A stretch of 64,000 nt of DNA, from NCBI GenBank assembly GCA_016946835.1, contig JACVTC010000052.1:878501-942500 (forward strand), given 5' to 3'. Shown here one piece after another: positions 1 through 10,724 of the stretch. Numbering within the stretch: the stretch's first letter is position 1; every line of letters starts with the position of its first letter. Below the pieces are notes generated by a model. That model was not told the DNA's origin and searched no databases. It was given only the letters and a program-made list of their open reading frames with translations. The position numbers were made by a program, and so were the translations under genes. Origin of the DNA: Neocallimastix lanati (nom. inval.) (taxonomy: Eukaryota; Neocallimastigomycota; Neocallimastigomycetes; Neocallimastigales; Neocallimastigaceae).

Positions 1-504
1 TCTTTAATCAAAGAAATTTGAGTTCTTTTATACTTTTTTATTTATAATTATTTTAATAGATGAAATTATTAAATAAATGTAATTATTAAATAAATAAAAT
101 AGATAAGATAAAGTTAACAAATCAAATAAAGGTATCTAATCTTAACAAATTGATATTCAGGAAAAGATTAGTAGAAAAACCTGAATAACTTCGATTAATA
201 TTCTAATATATTAATCATCGTATTAATTAATAAAAACCCAATCATAATAATATTGGGGAAAAAATTAATTAACCGATTGCTAAAATCTTATAAATTATCA
301 ACTAATTGAAATAATAAAATATAAATAATATTTTTAAGTAATTAATACATTACAACAAATTTGTTTACATTATTTTTCAATATATTAATTTGGATAAATT
401 AATATATTTTTTACATGTTAATAAATATTGAAATATGAATGAAATATAAATTAATTAAATAAGAAGATAGATTATTTTATAAGAAATAAATCTATATTCT
501 TACA
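1..504 (-). mobile_element. Family G solo LTR, cut by window edge
   Basis: Reverse-oriented copy of the element at 28352-29019, ending in ...TATATTCTTACA. It contains the conserved pseudoknot module at about 136-187. CTAATCTT upstream can pair with AAGATTAG, which sits in the loop of a stem TATTCAGG/CCTGAATA. The beginning of the element lies outside the window, so its target duplication cannot be tested. Confidence 0.7.
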
Positions 505-508
505 ATTT

Positions 509-1244
509 GATACAAGATGAAAAGAAAAATAATGATACTTTAAAAATATTATTAAATTATATTAATTATATAAAGTTTGTAAAATATATATTATTATAAA
601 ATTAATTATATAAAAATGATGACTTATATTAATTATAAATCATATAAAATAATTTTATTATAGTATAAAATTTAATTATTATAATATAAACTTTTATATT
701 AATGTTAATATAAAATATTATAATTATGATTTAATATAGAGATAATAATTATGAAAAAATATATATAAAAATATTATTATAAAAAAAAATGTTTTTGTTA
801 ATAAATTATTGATATATGTTAATTAGTAATAGTTGATTTAATATAAGAAAAATGTTTTAATTAGTCGAGATAGTAGTTTAGTTATTAGTTTTAATAAAAT
901 TAGTTATTTAAGTAATTAATTATAGAATATTATAATTAAATCATAATTATTAATAGTTAATTAATATGATAAAAATAAAATAAAATAAAATAAAATAAAA
1001 TAAAATAAAATAAAATAAAATAAAATAAAATAAAATAAAATAAAATAAAATAAAATAAAATAAAATAAAATAAAATAAAAATAAAATAAAAATAAAATAT
1101 TACAAAACAAATATCATAAAATAAAAATTTTAAATAACTAAATAAAATAATTAATATTATTATTAGAATATATAATTTAATACAATTCCCCAGTGTAGCG
1201 CCCAAAACTATTGTAAATACGAATATTTAAAATATATCGTATCA
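509..1244 (+). repeat. 5' LTR of the family B element
   Basis: Begins GATACAAG and ends CGTATCA. It is longer than the 3' LTR because a TAAAA microsatellite (about 961-1090) has expanded inside it. Confidence 0.7.
961..1090. repeat. (TAAAA)n microsatellite
   Basis: About 25 tandem copies of TAAAA inside the left LTR. The minus-strand reading frame across it is low complexity only. Confidence 0.95.
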
Positions 1245-1250
1245 TATTTT

Positions 1251-1268
1251 TGGTGGAGAATCCTGGCG
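1251..1268 (+). other. Putative tRNA primer-binding site
   Basis: TGGTGGAGAATCCTGGCG begins six bases after the left LTR. It reads as the complement of a tRNA 3' end: CCA, a discriminator A, an acceptor strand matching GGAGAAT and a T-stem matching CCTGG. The tRNA identity is not known to me. Confidence 0.55.
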
Positions 1269-1541
1269 TTTCTCTAGCATGATAATATGAAAATAATAAA
1301 AATTTGAAAATATTATAATAATAATAATAATATAACAAAAAAAAAAAAAAAAAAAAAAAATAGCGTGTAATAAAATAATAGTTTATTTTAACACGTAAAG
1401 ATAATATTAATAGTTTTTAATGATACGTAATAAAATAATAGTTTAAAATAGTAAATAATAAAATAATAGTTATTTTAAAATGTTATAATAATATATATTA
1501 TTTAAAATAACGCGTAATAGATATAAATATAAACAAAAAAA

Positions 1542-1573
<32 letters not shown>

Positions 1574-1581
1574 TAATCAAA

Positions 1582-1995
1582 ATGAATGTTCAAGGCTTAA
1601 TAAAAGAACTACCATTATTAGTCAATTATGGAAGGGATATTGATGGATGGATTGAGGACTTTGAGGAAGTTATGGAGTTATGGGAGATTTACACATTAAA
1701 GCAACAATACTTTTGGATAATTAAATGTGTAAATCAAGACATAAGTATTGAAATTAAAACATTAAAAGAAAAATATAACAAAAACAATTATCCAACATTA
1801 AAAGAAATACAATATGCCATTGAAAAATATTTAAATATCACTCAAAGTGAAAAATGCTGGACTTTAAAGACCATAAAAGTTCCAAATGATACAAAAATTT
1901 CAATTTTTAATGTAACATATAGAAGACTATTAAAGAATTTAGAGAGTGACTTTAGGAAATTAGTGACAATCGAAGATTATATAAATTCATATTAG
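1582..1995 (+). CDS. Gag-like capsid fragment of the family B element
   Basis: A 137-residue frame starting at ATG 1582 after a long A-tract. The segment with DGWIEDFEEVMELW near residues 20-34 and a following Lys/Gln-rich helix resembles the N-terminal capsid part of retrotransposon Gag. The frame stops early. Low-complexity Lys/Asn/Ile-rich frames at 2016-2346 look like its frameshifted continuation. No zinc knuckle or protease motif can be made out. Its position between a primer-binding site and a polypurine tract is the main support. It is probably non-functional. Confidence 0.45.
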   Translation: MNVQGLIKELPLLVNYGRDIDGWIEDFEEVMELWEIYTLKQQYFWIIKCVNQDISIEIKTLKEKYNKNNYPTLKEIQYAIEKYLNITQSEKCWTLKTIKVPNDTKISIFNVTYRRLLKNLESDFRKLVTIEDYINSY

Positions 1996-2015
1996 AAAGT
2001 AAACCTATTGATAAA

Positions 2016-2346
2016 TTGAAAATAAATAAAATTAAGATGGAAGGAAATAATTTAAATATTTATAATGAAATGATAAATGAAATTAAAATAAATTCTGATA
2101 ATAAAAAAATAATAAAAAAAATACCTACTGTAGAAAATTTCAACCAAAATAATGGTAATCGCAAAAATAATTCAAAAAGAAAATTTAAAATTAAATTTAT
2201 TTATAAAAATACAATTATTAAAAAGTATAATAATAATAGGAAAGATACAATGTGTATTATCAGGAATTACAAATATAAAAGAAAAAGAAAAATATAATTT
2301 GATTATAATTCAATTAAATTTTCAAAATTCAAAATTCAAAATTTAA
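2016..2346 (+). pseudogene. Degenerate continuation of the gag region
   Basis: Two overlapping short frames, rich in Asn, Lys and Ile and downstream of the gag-like ORF, show no domain. They fit a decayed internal region of the retroelement. Poly(A) runs at about 2381-2409 and 2470-2506 follow. Confidence 0.3.
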
Positions 2347-2380
2347 ATTATTAAATTTCAGATTTCAAATTTCAAATTTC

Positions 2381-2412
<32 letters not shown>

Positions 2413-2466
2413 GCATAATATTTTTATGTTTATTTACTTTTTTAACAAATATAAAATTTCAATTAT

Positions 2467-2511
<45 letters not shown>

Positions 2512-2546
2512 TTTTTCGCCTGACTTCAAGGGACGAAGTCTTATTT

Positions 2547-2558
2547 AAAGTGGGGGAA
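2547..2558 (+). other. Polypurine tract
   Basis: AAAGTGGGGGAA lies four bases before the right LTR, the standard place for plus-strand priming in LTR retroelements. Confidence 0.65.
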
Positions 2559-2562
2559 TCTT

Positions 2563-3219
2563 GATACGATACCACTATAAAAATAAGATTTAGGTAGGAA
2601 ATTTAGGTTAGAAATATTGTATAAATATTATTGGTTATAATAATTAAAATAATTTATATATAGTTAATTCAAATAATTATTTTTAAAGGCATGGTTAATT
2701 CTTTTATCATAATTAAAATAGATAAATTATATTATTAATGATTCTATTATTATGATAATAAATTAATTCATCATTATTATTAATAAGTTTTATTTTATAT
2801 TTTAAATATTATTTTGAGAATTATATAGTTTTAGGAGTTATATTATAAATATTGATAATTATATTTTATTTAGGAAATATATTTTAAATATTAATAGTTA
2901 AATATATTTAATAATGAAATTGTATTTTTAAATAAAGTTATTAGGAAATTAATAGTTAAAGAGATATGTTTAATAAAAATATAATATTAAATAATTATTT
3001 TAACAATTATATAAAATTAAGAGAATGTAATAATAAATTATTATGTATGTAAAAATAAAATTATAAAAATAAATAAAGAATAAAATATTATTATAAAACA
3101 TTATTATTATAAATTATTTTCTTATATTTATTAGAATATATTATCGTGTCATAATTCCCTAGAGAAACGACCAAGTAAATAAATAACTAGATATGGAATA
3201 TTTTAAATGTTCTGTATCA
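2563..3219 (+). repeat. 3' LTR of the family B element
   Basis: Begins GATACGATACC and ends CTGTATCA. It shares most of its interior with the left LTR and with the truncated copy at 34132-34758. Confidence 0.75.
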
Positions 3220-3441
3220 TATTGTAAGAATCTATAATTATTTGTTAGCAAATAATTATATTTTCTTAGTTAAGTTATTATAACTATAACTTTATTTAAT
3301 TACATATAATATTTATTAAATTTATTTAATTTAATTTTAAATATTCATCAATTTAACAAAATTTATTTAATTAATTTTAAATAATATATTTACAATATGC
3401 TAAATTCTCTACTGTAACTAATGTATTTTGTATTGTATTTT

Positions 3442-3569
3442 ATTCTGTATTTTATAATGTATTCTGTATTTTATAATGTATTCTGTATTTTATAATGTAT
3501 TCTGTATTTTATAATGTATTCTGTATTTTATAATGTATTCTGTATTTTATAATGTATTCTGTATTTTAT
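3442..3569 (+). repeat. 19-bp minisatellite in the family A LTR
   Basis: ATTCTGTATTTTATAATGT is repeated about 6.7 times. Other A copies hold fewer units (near 10066, 20045, 27565 and 30715), so the copy number is variable. Confidence 0.9.
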
Positions 3570-3857
3570 TAACTATTTAATTTTATATTTTTAATATAAG
3601 GATAAATTATATGATCGAAATATCTTTTATTATTTTATTCTTTTATTTTCGATCATTAGATTGGAAAATCGGTTAATTAAGATTTTTTCCAATTACTTTT
3701 TAGAAGTAATCGGTTTTACTTAATTAATGCGATGATCGAAATGGATAGAATATCGATCGAAAACTAATCTAGGTTTTTCTATCTAATCTTCTCCTAGATA
3801 AGAGATTTGTTAAGATTAGAAAACCCTTTTTTATTTAACCTTATTTTCATAAAAAAA

Positions 3858-3865
3858 TATAAATA
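3858..3865 (+). promoter_or_regulatory. TATA box of the A1 LTR
   Basis: TATAAATA sits in the 3' arm of a hairpin formed by CCTTATTT and AAATAAGG, about 40 bases after the pseudoknot. The same arrangement recurs in every full A copy. It is probably the LTR promoter, with the CTCTTGAG hairpin near the start of the RNA. Confidence 0.5.
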
Positions 3866-4182
3866 AGGCTCTTGAGTTCTCTTTGAGAAATCAAGAGTTA
3901 TTATTATAAAAAATATAGTTATAATAGTAACAATTTTATATTTTTAACTTTAATAAATTAATAAAAATATTTTATTCAAAAACATATTTTTAAAATCAAT
4001 TTATACAAACAATTCTTCTCTTACTTTTTGTGTTATTATTATAATTAATTTTATAATAAACTCTACTTTAAAGGTAAAAAAAATTTATTTTATTTTATTT
4101 TCTCAACTTAATGAATTAGTTGTTAAGTTGTAGTTAATAATTCTATTTTGAGTTAGTTCTTAATAGAATTATTACATATATT

Positions 4183-5140
4183 TGTAAGAATCTATAATTA
4201 TTTTTAAATAAAATAATTATATTTTCTTAGTTAAGTTATAATTATAACTTTATTTAATTATATAATATTTATTCATTTAAATATTATTAATAATTTATTA
4301 AACTCAATATTAAATAATCATTAATTTAATACAACAAATTTATTTAATTAATTATTATTTATACATTTATAAATAATTATAGTTTATTTAATTATATATT
4401 TAATTATTAAATTTATTAGTCTTAGTTTATTTATTTAATTAAATTGTAAACAAATATATTATGTATTCTAATATGTACTTAATAATGTATTCTGTATTTT
4501 GTTTATTAATATCATTATTATGTTATTTTCCTTATTTGTAAATTTATGATTTTATGGTCGAAATATCTTTTATTATTTTATTCTTTTATTTTCGATCAAT
4601 TAAATTAGATTAGCTAATCGGTCAATTAGGGTTTTTCCCAATCACTTTTTAAAAGTAATTGGTTTTACCTAATTGATACGATGATCGATATGGATAGAAT
4701 ATCGATCAAAAATCTTATCTAGGTTTTTCTCTCTAATCTTTTCCTAGATAAGAGATTTGTTAAGATTAGAAAACATTTTTTAATTTAACCTTATTTTTCA
4801 AAAAAGTATAAATAAGGCTCTTGAATTCTCTTTGAGAAATCAAGAGTTATTATTATAACAATTATAATATAGTAATAACATTAATAAATATTTTATATTT
4901 CTATTTTAATAAATTAAGTTTTAATAAAACAAATTTAAAAATAAAACAAAATAATCTTTTCTCTTTGACAATTTTGTGTTATTAGTTTATTATAATTAGT
5001 TATAATAAACTCTTTCTTATAGAAGATAAGTATATTTATCTTTTTTTTGTTTTCTCAATTTAATAATAATTATTATTTAGTTATTATTAAGTTGTAGTTA
5101 ATAATTTAATTCTAATTAATTTTATAATTAAATTATTACA
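4183..5140 (+). mobile_element. Family A solo LTR, copy A2
   Basis: TG...CA ends with a perfect 5-bp target duplication, ATATT (4178-4182 and 5141-5145). The pseudoknot spans about 4713-4779. It is almost a perfect reverse complement of A3 (5698-6659). Confidence 0.85.
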
Positions 5141-5145
5141 ATATT

Positions 5146-5691
5146 GATGCAGTATTTAAATAAAAAGAGAATATTATCAAGAAATAAAATTAAATATAAT
5201 AAATAATTAGTTAAATTATATATGTATATTATAATAATAAATAGTAATATAAAAATTATTAAATTTATTTAATTAGTTAATAGCCAATAGGATTTAATTT
5301 ATAGTAAATTAGAAATTAGAAATATAAAAGAAAAATTATTATAATTCTTTAAAAGAAAAGGGAGGTTTTTTTATTTGGAAAAAAATAGAGATAAAATTGG
5401 TTAAAATAAATATATTTGGGGAATATATTTATTTATCAAAAATTTTAATAGTAATAAGTTAGTTAGAAATAAATAATTAATAAGATCTTTAATAACATTT
5501 TATTATAAAATTTGTATTACGACATAAATAATTTAAATAAATAAATAAAACGACAAAACTATAATTTTTTTTATATTTTGTTTTAATATTAACGTGTATT
5601 GTAATTATATATTTTTATATTAGAATATATTTTTATTTAATACAATCTTGCTAACCACAAAAACATTGATACTTATAAAAATAACGTATCA
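5146..5691 (+). mobile_element. Family B solo LTR between A2 and A3
   Basis: Runs GATGCAG...CGTATCA. The bases ATATT occur on both sides (5141-5145, 5692-5696). Whether the element starts with G and a 5-bp duplication, or with TG and a 4-bp one, cannot be decided here. Confidence 0.7.
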
Positions 5692-5697
5692 ATATTG

Positions 5698-6659
5698 TGT
5701 AATAATTTAATTATAAAATTAATTATAATTAAATTATTAACTACAACTTAATAATAATTAAATAATAATTATTATTAAATTGAGAAAGCAAAAAAGGATA
5801 AATATACTTATCTTTTATAAGAAAGAGTTTATTATAACTAATTATAATAAACTAATAACACAGAATTGTCAAGAGAAAGGATTATTTTATTTTGTTTTAT
5901 TTTTAAATTTGTTTTATTAAAACTTAATTTATTAAAATAGAAATATAAAATATTTATTAATGTTATTACTATATTATAATTGTTATAATAATAACTCTTG
6001 ATTTCTCAAAGAGAATTCAAGAGCCTTATTTATACTTTTTTGAAAAATAAGGTTAAATTAAAAAATGTTTTCTAATCTTAACAAATCTCTTATCTAGGAA
6101 AAGATTAGAGAGAAAAACCTAGATAAGATTTTTGATCGATATTCTATCCATATCGATCATCGTATCAATTAGGTAAAACCAATTACTTTTAAAAAGTGAT
6201 TGGGAAAAACCCTAATTGACCGATTAGCTAATCTAATTTAATTGATCGAAAATAAAAGAATAAAATAATAAAAGATATTTCGACCATAAAATCATAAATT
6301 TACAAATAAGGAAAATAACATAATAATGATATTAATAAACAAAATACAGAATACATTATTAAGTACATATTAGAATACATAATATATTTGTTTACAATTT
6401 AATTAAATAAATAAACTAAGACTAATAAATTTAATAATTAAATATATAATTAAATAAACTATAATTATTTATAAATGTATAAATAATAATTAATTAAATA
6501 AATTTGTTGTATTAAATTAATGATTATTTAATATTGAGTTTAATAAATTATTAATAATATTTAAATGAATAAATATTATATAATTAAATAAAGTTATAAT
6601 TATAACTTTAACTAAGAAAATATAATTATTTTATTTAAAAATAATTATAGATTCTTACA
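5698..6659 (-). mobile_element. Family A solo LTR, copy A3 (inverted)
   Basis: Reverse-oriented copy with TATTG/TTTTG flanks (four of five bases match). The pseudoknot is at 6072-6128. With A2 it makes a large inverted repeat with arms of about 960 bp and a 557-bp spacer. Confidence 0.8.
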
Positions 6660-6713
6660 TTTTGGTAAAGAATGACTATAAATTACTTATTTTGTTATGT
6701 TTAGACATAACTT

Positions 6714-7452
6714 TGTCAAAATTAAGATATAAAATAGTTTTATGATTAATAACGTTACTAGATTAATATGTTGAATTATATATTAATAATCCAACAATAA
6801 TTAATTAATAATAATATAATTAAAATAATATAAGATAAATAGTTAAGTTATTTAAACACTTAATATCTAAGAATATTTTAAATAATAATTTCTTTGAAGG
6901 ATTTATGAAAATATTTATTTATTGAATTATTAGTATATAATTATTGTAAATACAATAACCTTACAAAGAACATAAAAGATAGATTTTTACATCTTTCTTT
7001 TATACTTTGTAAGTTACATAATAATAGTATTTAATTATAAGATATTAATAATATAGTAATATGAATATTAATAAAATATTAAGATAATAACAATATCGAT
7101 ATGTTTAAAATATTTAATATAACTAAATAAATTTAATTTATAATTATATAATTAATTTGAATAATTAAAAATAGTAGTTAATATATATGATGTAAACATA
7201 TATATAAACATAATATAAATAAATACATGTGACGTCATATGTAGATAATTGAAATTATTAATATAAATCTTATTTATTAATATTCTCAGAATTATTAGGC
7301 CTAAGATAATTCTTTAAATATTAAATAAGAATTTATATTAATTATTAATTATTTAAATATATATATTATTTATAATTAAATAAATAATATTTTTTAACTA
7401 TTGAAATGTAAATAACTGAAATTGAGATTTCAATTCAGTTATAATTTCAACA
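6714..7452 (+). mobile_element. Family D solo LTR (D2), nested in F1
   Basis: TGTCAAAATTAAG...TTTCAACA with a perfect duplication AACTT (6709-6713, 7453-7457). It holds a CTTACAAAG/CTTTGTAAG hairpin. The related copy in reverse is D1 at 18116-19486. Confidence 0.8.
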
Positions 7453-8142
7453 AACTTAATCATAATTAAGTTTATATTCTTTACTAATGGAACTTTCTTA
7501 TATTCTTCCCTGAATTAAATTAAAAATTTTATTATATAATATTATAAATTAATTAAAATTATTATAATATTAATTAAAATCTTTATAAAAATATTTTTTA
7601 TAAAATCATTACTGAATCTTAATTAAATTAATATTAAAATACATATAAACTCTTCAAAAATTTATATTAACAAATTCTTTATTGAATCTATATTAAAATT
7701 ATTTTATATTTTTATTATATTTTTATCAAATTAATTATTATTAACTTTCAATAACACTATAAATTAATATTAATTTTTATTAAACTTAAAATAAATTATC
7801 ATTAAATAATTTATTATCTTTTATAAAATTCAATTAATATTTTTGTAAACTTTTAATTAAAAATTTTATTAAAAACTTTTAATTATTTACTCCAGATATT
7901 ATTTAATTAAAATCTTTATAATATCTTTTTTTTAAATAATAATTTTTTATTCCTTTATGGAATTTATATTAAACTATTAATAATTTTATTTAACATTTAA
8001 TTAAGAATGAATTAATAATTCTTATAATTAAATACTTAAATTCTTTTTCATTTCCAAGATATTAAACTTTAAAAATGAAATCGAATATAAATATCTGAAG
8101 AAAATAACTTCTTCTAAATATATAAATAATATAACACAAAAC

Positions 8143-8262
8143 AATAATAAAAATAATAAAAATAATAATAATAATAATAAAAATAATAATAATAATAAAA
8201 ATAATAATAATAATAATAAAAATAATAATAAAAATAATAAAAATAATAATAATAATAATAAA
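8143..8262. repeat. (AAT)n/(AAAAAT)n microsatellite
   Basis: Simple tandem AAT units with A-rich variants inside F1. Confidence 0.9.
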
Positions 8263-8496
8263 ATAAAAATAGTAATAATATTAGTAATAATATAAGTAAT
8301 AGTATTAATATTAATATTAGGAATAGTAATAATTTAGCTAAAAAAATTTAATTAGTTTAATAAATAATGTAATTACTTTAAAATTTAAATAAATAAATAA
8401 ATTATAAAATTGTTATTGTGTAAATAAATATTTTAAATCTTTATCTTTTGTGTACAAAAAAAAATTTTGTTTTTCCCAATGAACCATAACAATTTT

Positions 8497-8881
8497 TGTA
8501 ATAATTTAATTAAAAAATTATAATTAAATTATTAATCATTAATATTAGCTCTAATATTAATGATTAATAATTATTTTAGAATTTTTATAATAAATAATAA
8601 TTCAAATAAAATAATTAATTAATAAACAAAACCATTTTTAATAAAGCATATTTTATAAATATTTGTGTCTTTTATTCCTTTTGTGTTATTGTTTATTATA
8701 AACTTTCTATAATAAACTCTATCTTATATTTAAGTTAAGTATAATTATTTATTTATATTATTTTATATTTATTTAATTATATTTAATTTTATTTTCTCAA
8801 ATTAATGTTAATTAGTAATAATTAATGTTAATTTGTAGTTAAGAAATTATTTATAATTAATTTTATAAGTAATTTCTTACA
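8497..8881. mobile_element. Fused fragments of a family A end and a family s LTR
   Basis: 8497-8530 is the reverse-oriented start of an A-type LTR (TGTAATAATTTAATT). It is followed by a near-perfect palindrome at 8531-8568 (18-bp arms, CT centre). From about 8573 to 8881 the sequence equals the 3' part of the 474-bp s LTR (compare 12110-12420). The palindrome marks the joint. Confidence 0.55.
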
Positions 8882-8888
8882 TATTTTT

Positions 8889-9844
8889 TGTAATAATCAT
8901 ACTAAGTTCTATTACTAAATATGATTATTAACTTCAACTTAATGACTAATTCATTAAATTGAGAAATAAAATAAAAATAAAAATTTTACCTAAAAAAGAG
9001 TTTATTATAAAATTAATTATAATAACAACACAAAAACTAAAGGAAGAAATATTTGTATAAAGTTAAAGTTGGTTTTAAAGAATATGTTTTTAAATAAAAT
9101 ATTTTATTAATTTATTAAAGTTTAGAATGTAATATTGTTATTATTATAACTATCTTTTTATAATAATAACTCTTGATTTCTATTTAAGAAATCAAGAGCC
9201 CTTTTTATATTTTTTTATTAATTTAATGTTAAATAAAAAGTTTTTCTAATCTTAAAAATTATCTTATCTAGAAAAAGATTAGAAGAAAAAACTAGATAAG
9301 TTTTGATCGATATTCTATTCATATCGATCATCGTATATATTAAGTAAAACCAAATATATTATTTTATATTTAGATAAAACCTTAATATATCGATTTTCTA
9401 AATTTTAATTTAGATCATCAAATAAAAGGAAAAATAAATAATAACCGGAATGATCTAAATTACTCTATTTTTCTAAATATTATTTTTAAAATCTAATCTA
9501 AGCTTATTAACATAAATCTATCTTTAAAAAATACAGAAACTTATTAATTGTTCTTTTAAATGTACAATGTACAAAATAAATAAAACTAATGTTTACATTA
9601 ACTTAATAATTAAATGAATAACTAAATAAAATTAATAATATTAATAAAAGAATATATAATAGTTATTTAAATAAATTTTTTAATATTATTTTAGTGTATG
9701 AATAATTATATTTTTAATAAATTTGATAATAATATTTCAATGTATGAATTAATTATAATTTAAATAAATTTATAATTATTATCAATAATTATAAAGACTA
9801 AGAAATAGTAATTATTTATTAATAAATAATTATTATTTCTCACA
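8889..9844 (-). mobile_element. Family A solo LTR, copy A4
   Basis: Reverse oriented, TGTAATAATCATAC...ATTTCTCACA, with a perfect TTTTT duplication on both sides. It is a diverged subfamily. The pseudoknot at 9246-9300 has the shorter stem TATCTAG/CTAGATA. Confidence 0.75.
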
Positions 9845-9851
9845 TTTTTGT

Positions 9852-10720
9852 TGTAAGAATTTATAATTATTTGCTAACAAATAATTATATTTTCTTAGTT
9901 AAGTTATTATAACTATAACTTTATTTAATTACATATAATATTTATTAAATTTATTTAATTTAATTTTAAATATTCATTAATTTAACAAAATTTATTTAAT
10001 TAATTTTAAATAATATATTTACAATATGTTAAATTCTCTACTGTAACTAATGTATTCTGTATTGTATTGTATTCTGTATTTTATAATGTATTCTGTATTT
10101 TATAATGTATTCTGTATTTTATTAACTATTTAATTTTATATTTTTAATATAAGGATAAATTATATGATCGAAATATCTTTTATTATTTTATTCTTTTATT
10201 TTCGATCATTAGATTGGAAAATCGGTTAATTAAGATTTTTTCCAATTACTTTTTAGAAGTAATCGGTTTTACTTAATTAATGCGATGATCGATATGGATA
10301 GAATATCGATCGAAAACTTATCTAGGTTTTTCTATCTAATCTTTTCCTAGATAAGAGATTTGTTAAGATTAGAAAACCCTTTCTTATTTAACCTTATTTT
10401 CATAAAAAAATATAAATAAGGCTCTTGAGTTCTCTTTGAGAAATCAAGAGTTATTATTATAAAAACATAGTTATAATAGTAACAATTTTATTTTTAACTT
10501 TAATAAATTAATAAAATATTTTATTCAAAAAACATATTTTAAAATCAAATTTATACAAATAATTCTTCTCTTACTTCTCGTGTTATTATTATAATTAATT
10601 TTATAATAAACTCTAAAGGTAAAAAAATTTATTTTATTTTATTTTCTCAACTTAATGAATTAGTCGTTAAGTTGTAGTCAATAATTCTATTTTGAGTTAG
10701 TTCTTAATAGAATTATTACA
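9852..10720 (+). mobile_element. Family A solo LTR, copy A5
   Basis: Forward copy seven bases from A4, so the two stand back to back. Flanks are TTTGT and TTTGC. The pseudoknot is at 10318-10372, followed by a TATA-box hairpin. Confidence 0.75.
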
Positions 10721-10724
10721 TTTG

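Larger units (their letters stand above)
509..3219 (+). mobile_element. Family B LTR retrotransposon, small and internally degenerate
   Basis: Two related LTRs (509-1244 and 2563-3219) flank a 1.3-kb interior. A primer-binding-site-like sequence lies just inside the left LTR, a gag-like ORF follows, and a polypurine tract sits directly before the right LTR. This order fixes the plus orientation. No protease, reverse transcriptase or integrase can be recognised, so it is a non-autonomous or decayed copy of Ty1/Ty3-type layout. Solo copies of the same LTR lie at 5146, 20335, 27794 and 34132. The bases flanking the element do not form a matching target duplication, so it may have recombined. Confidence 0.75.
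3223..4176 (+). mobile_element. Family A solo LTR, copy A1
   Basis: Starts TGTAAGAATCTATAATTA and ends AGAATTATTACA, giving a short TGTAA/TTACA inverted end. Flanking bases are CATAT and TATAT, an imperfect 5-bp duplication. Inside, in order, are a terminal hairpin, a 19-bp minisatellite (3442-3569), GATCGA hairpins, the pseudoknot (3765-3819), a hairpin enclosing a TATA box, a CTCTTGAG/CAAGAG hairpin and three more hairpins. No coding sequence is present. Confidence 0.75.
6664..8491 (+). mobile_element. Family F solo LTR (F1), interrupted by D2
   Basis: Starts GGTAAAGAATG and ends GAACCATAACA, with ATTTT on both sides. Family F copies share the start, an internal GGAACTTTCYTATATTCTT and the end GAACCRTAMCA. 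This copy holds the D2 insertion and an (AAT)n tract. The host bases resume after D2 with AATCATAATTAAG. Confidence 0.65.

Noticed and set aside
136-187. Hammerhead, twister or group I intron core in the LTR hairpins
   Set aside because: None of their conserved core sequences could be matched. Only a simple H-type pseudoknot is supported.
957-1205. Minus-strand ORF of 82 residues with a hydrophobic repeat
   Set aside because: It is the TAAAA microsatellite of the family B LTR.
4183-6659. A DNA transposon with 960-bp terminal inverted repeats
   Set aside because: Each arm is a complete solo LTR with its own target duplication and the spacer is a third LTR, so it is a chance of nesting.
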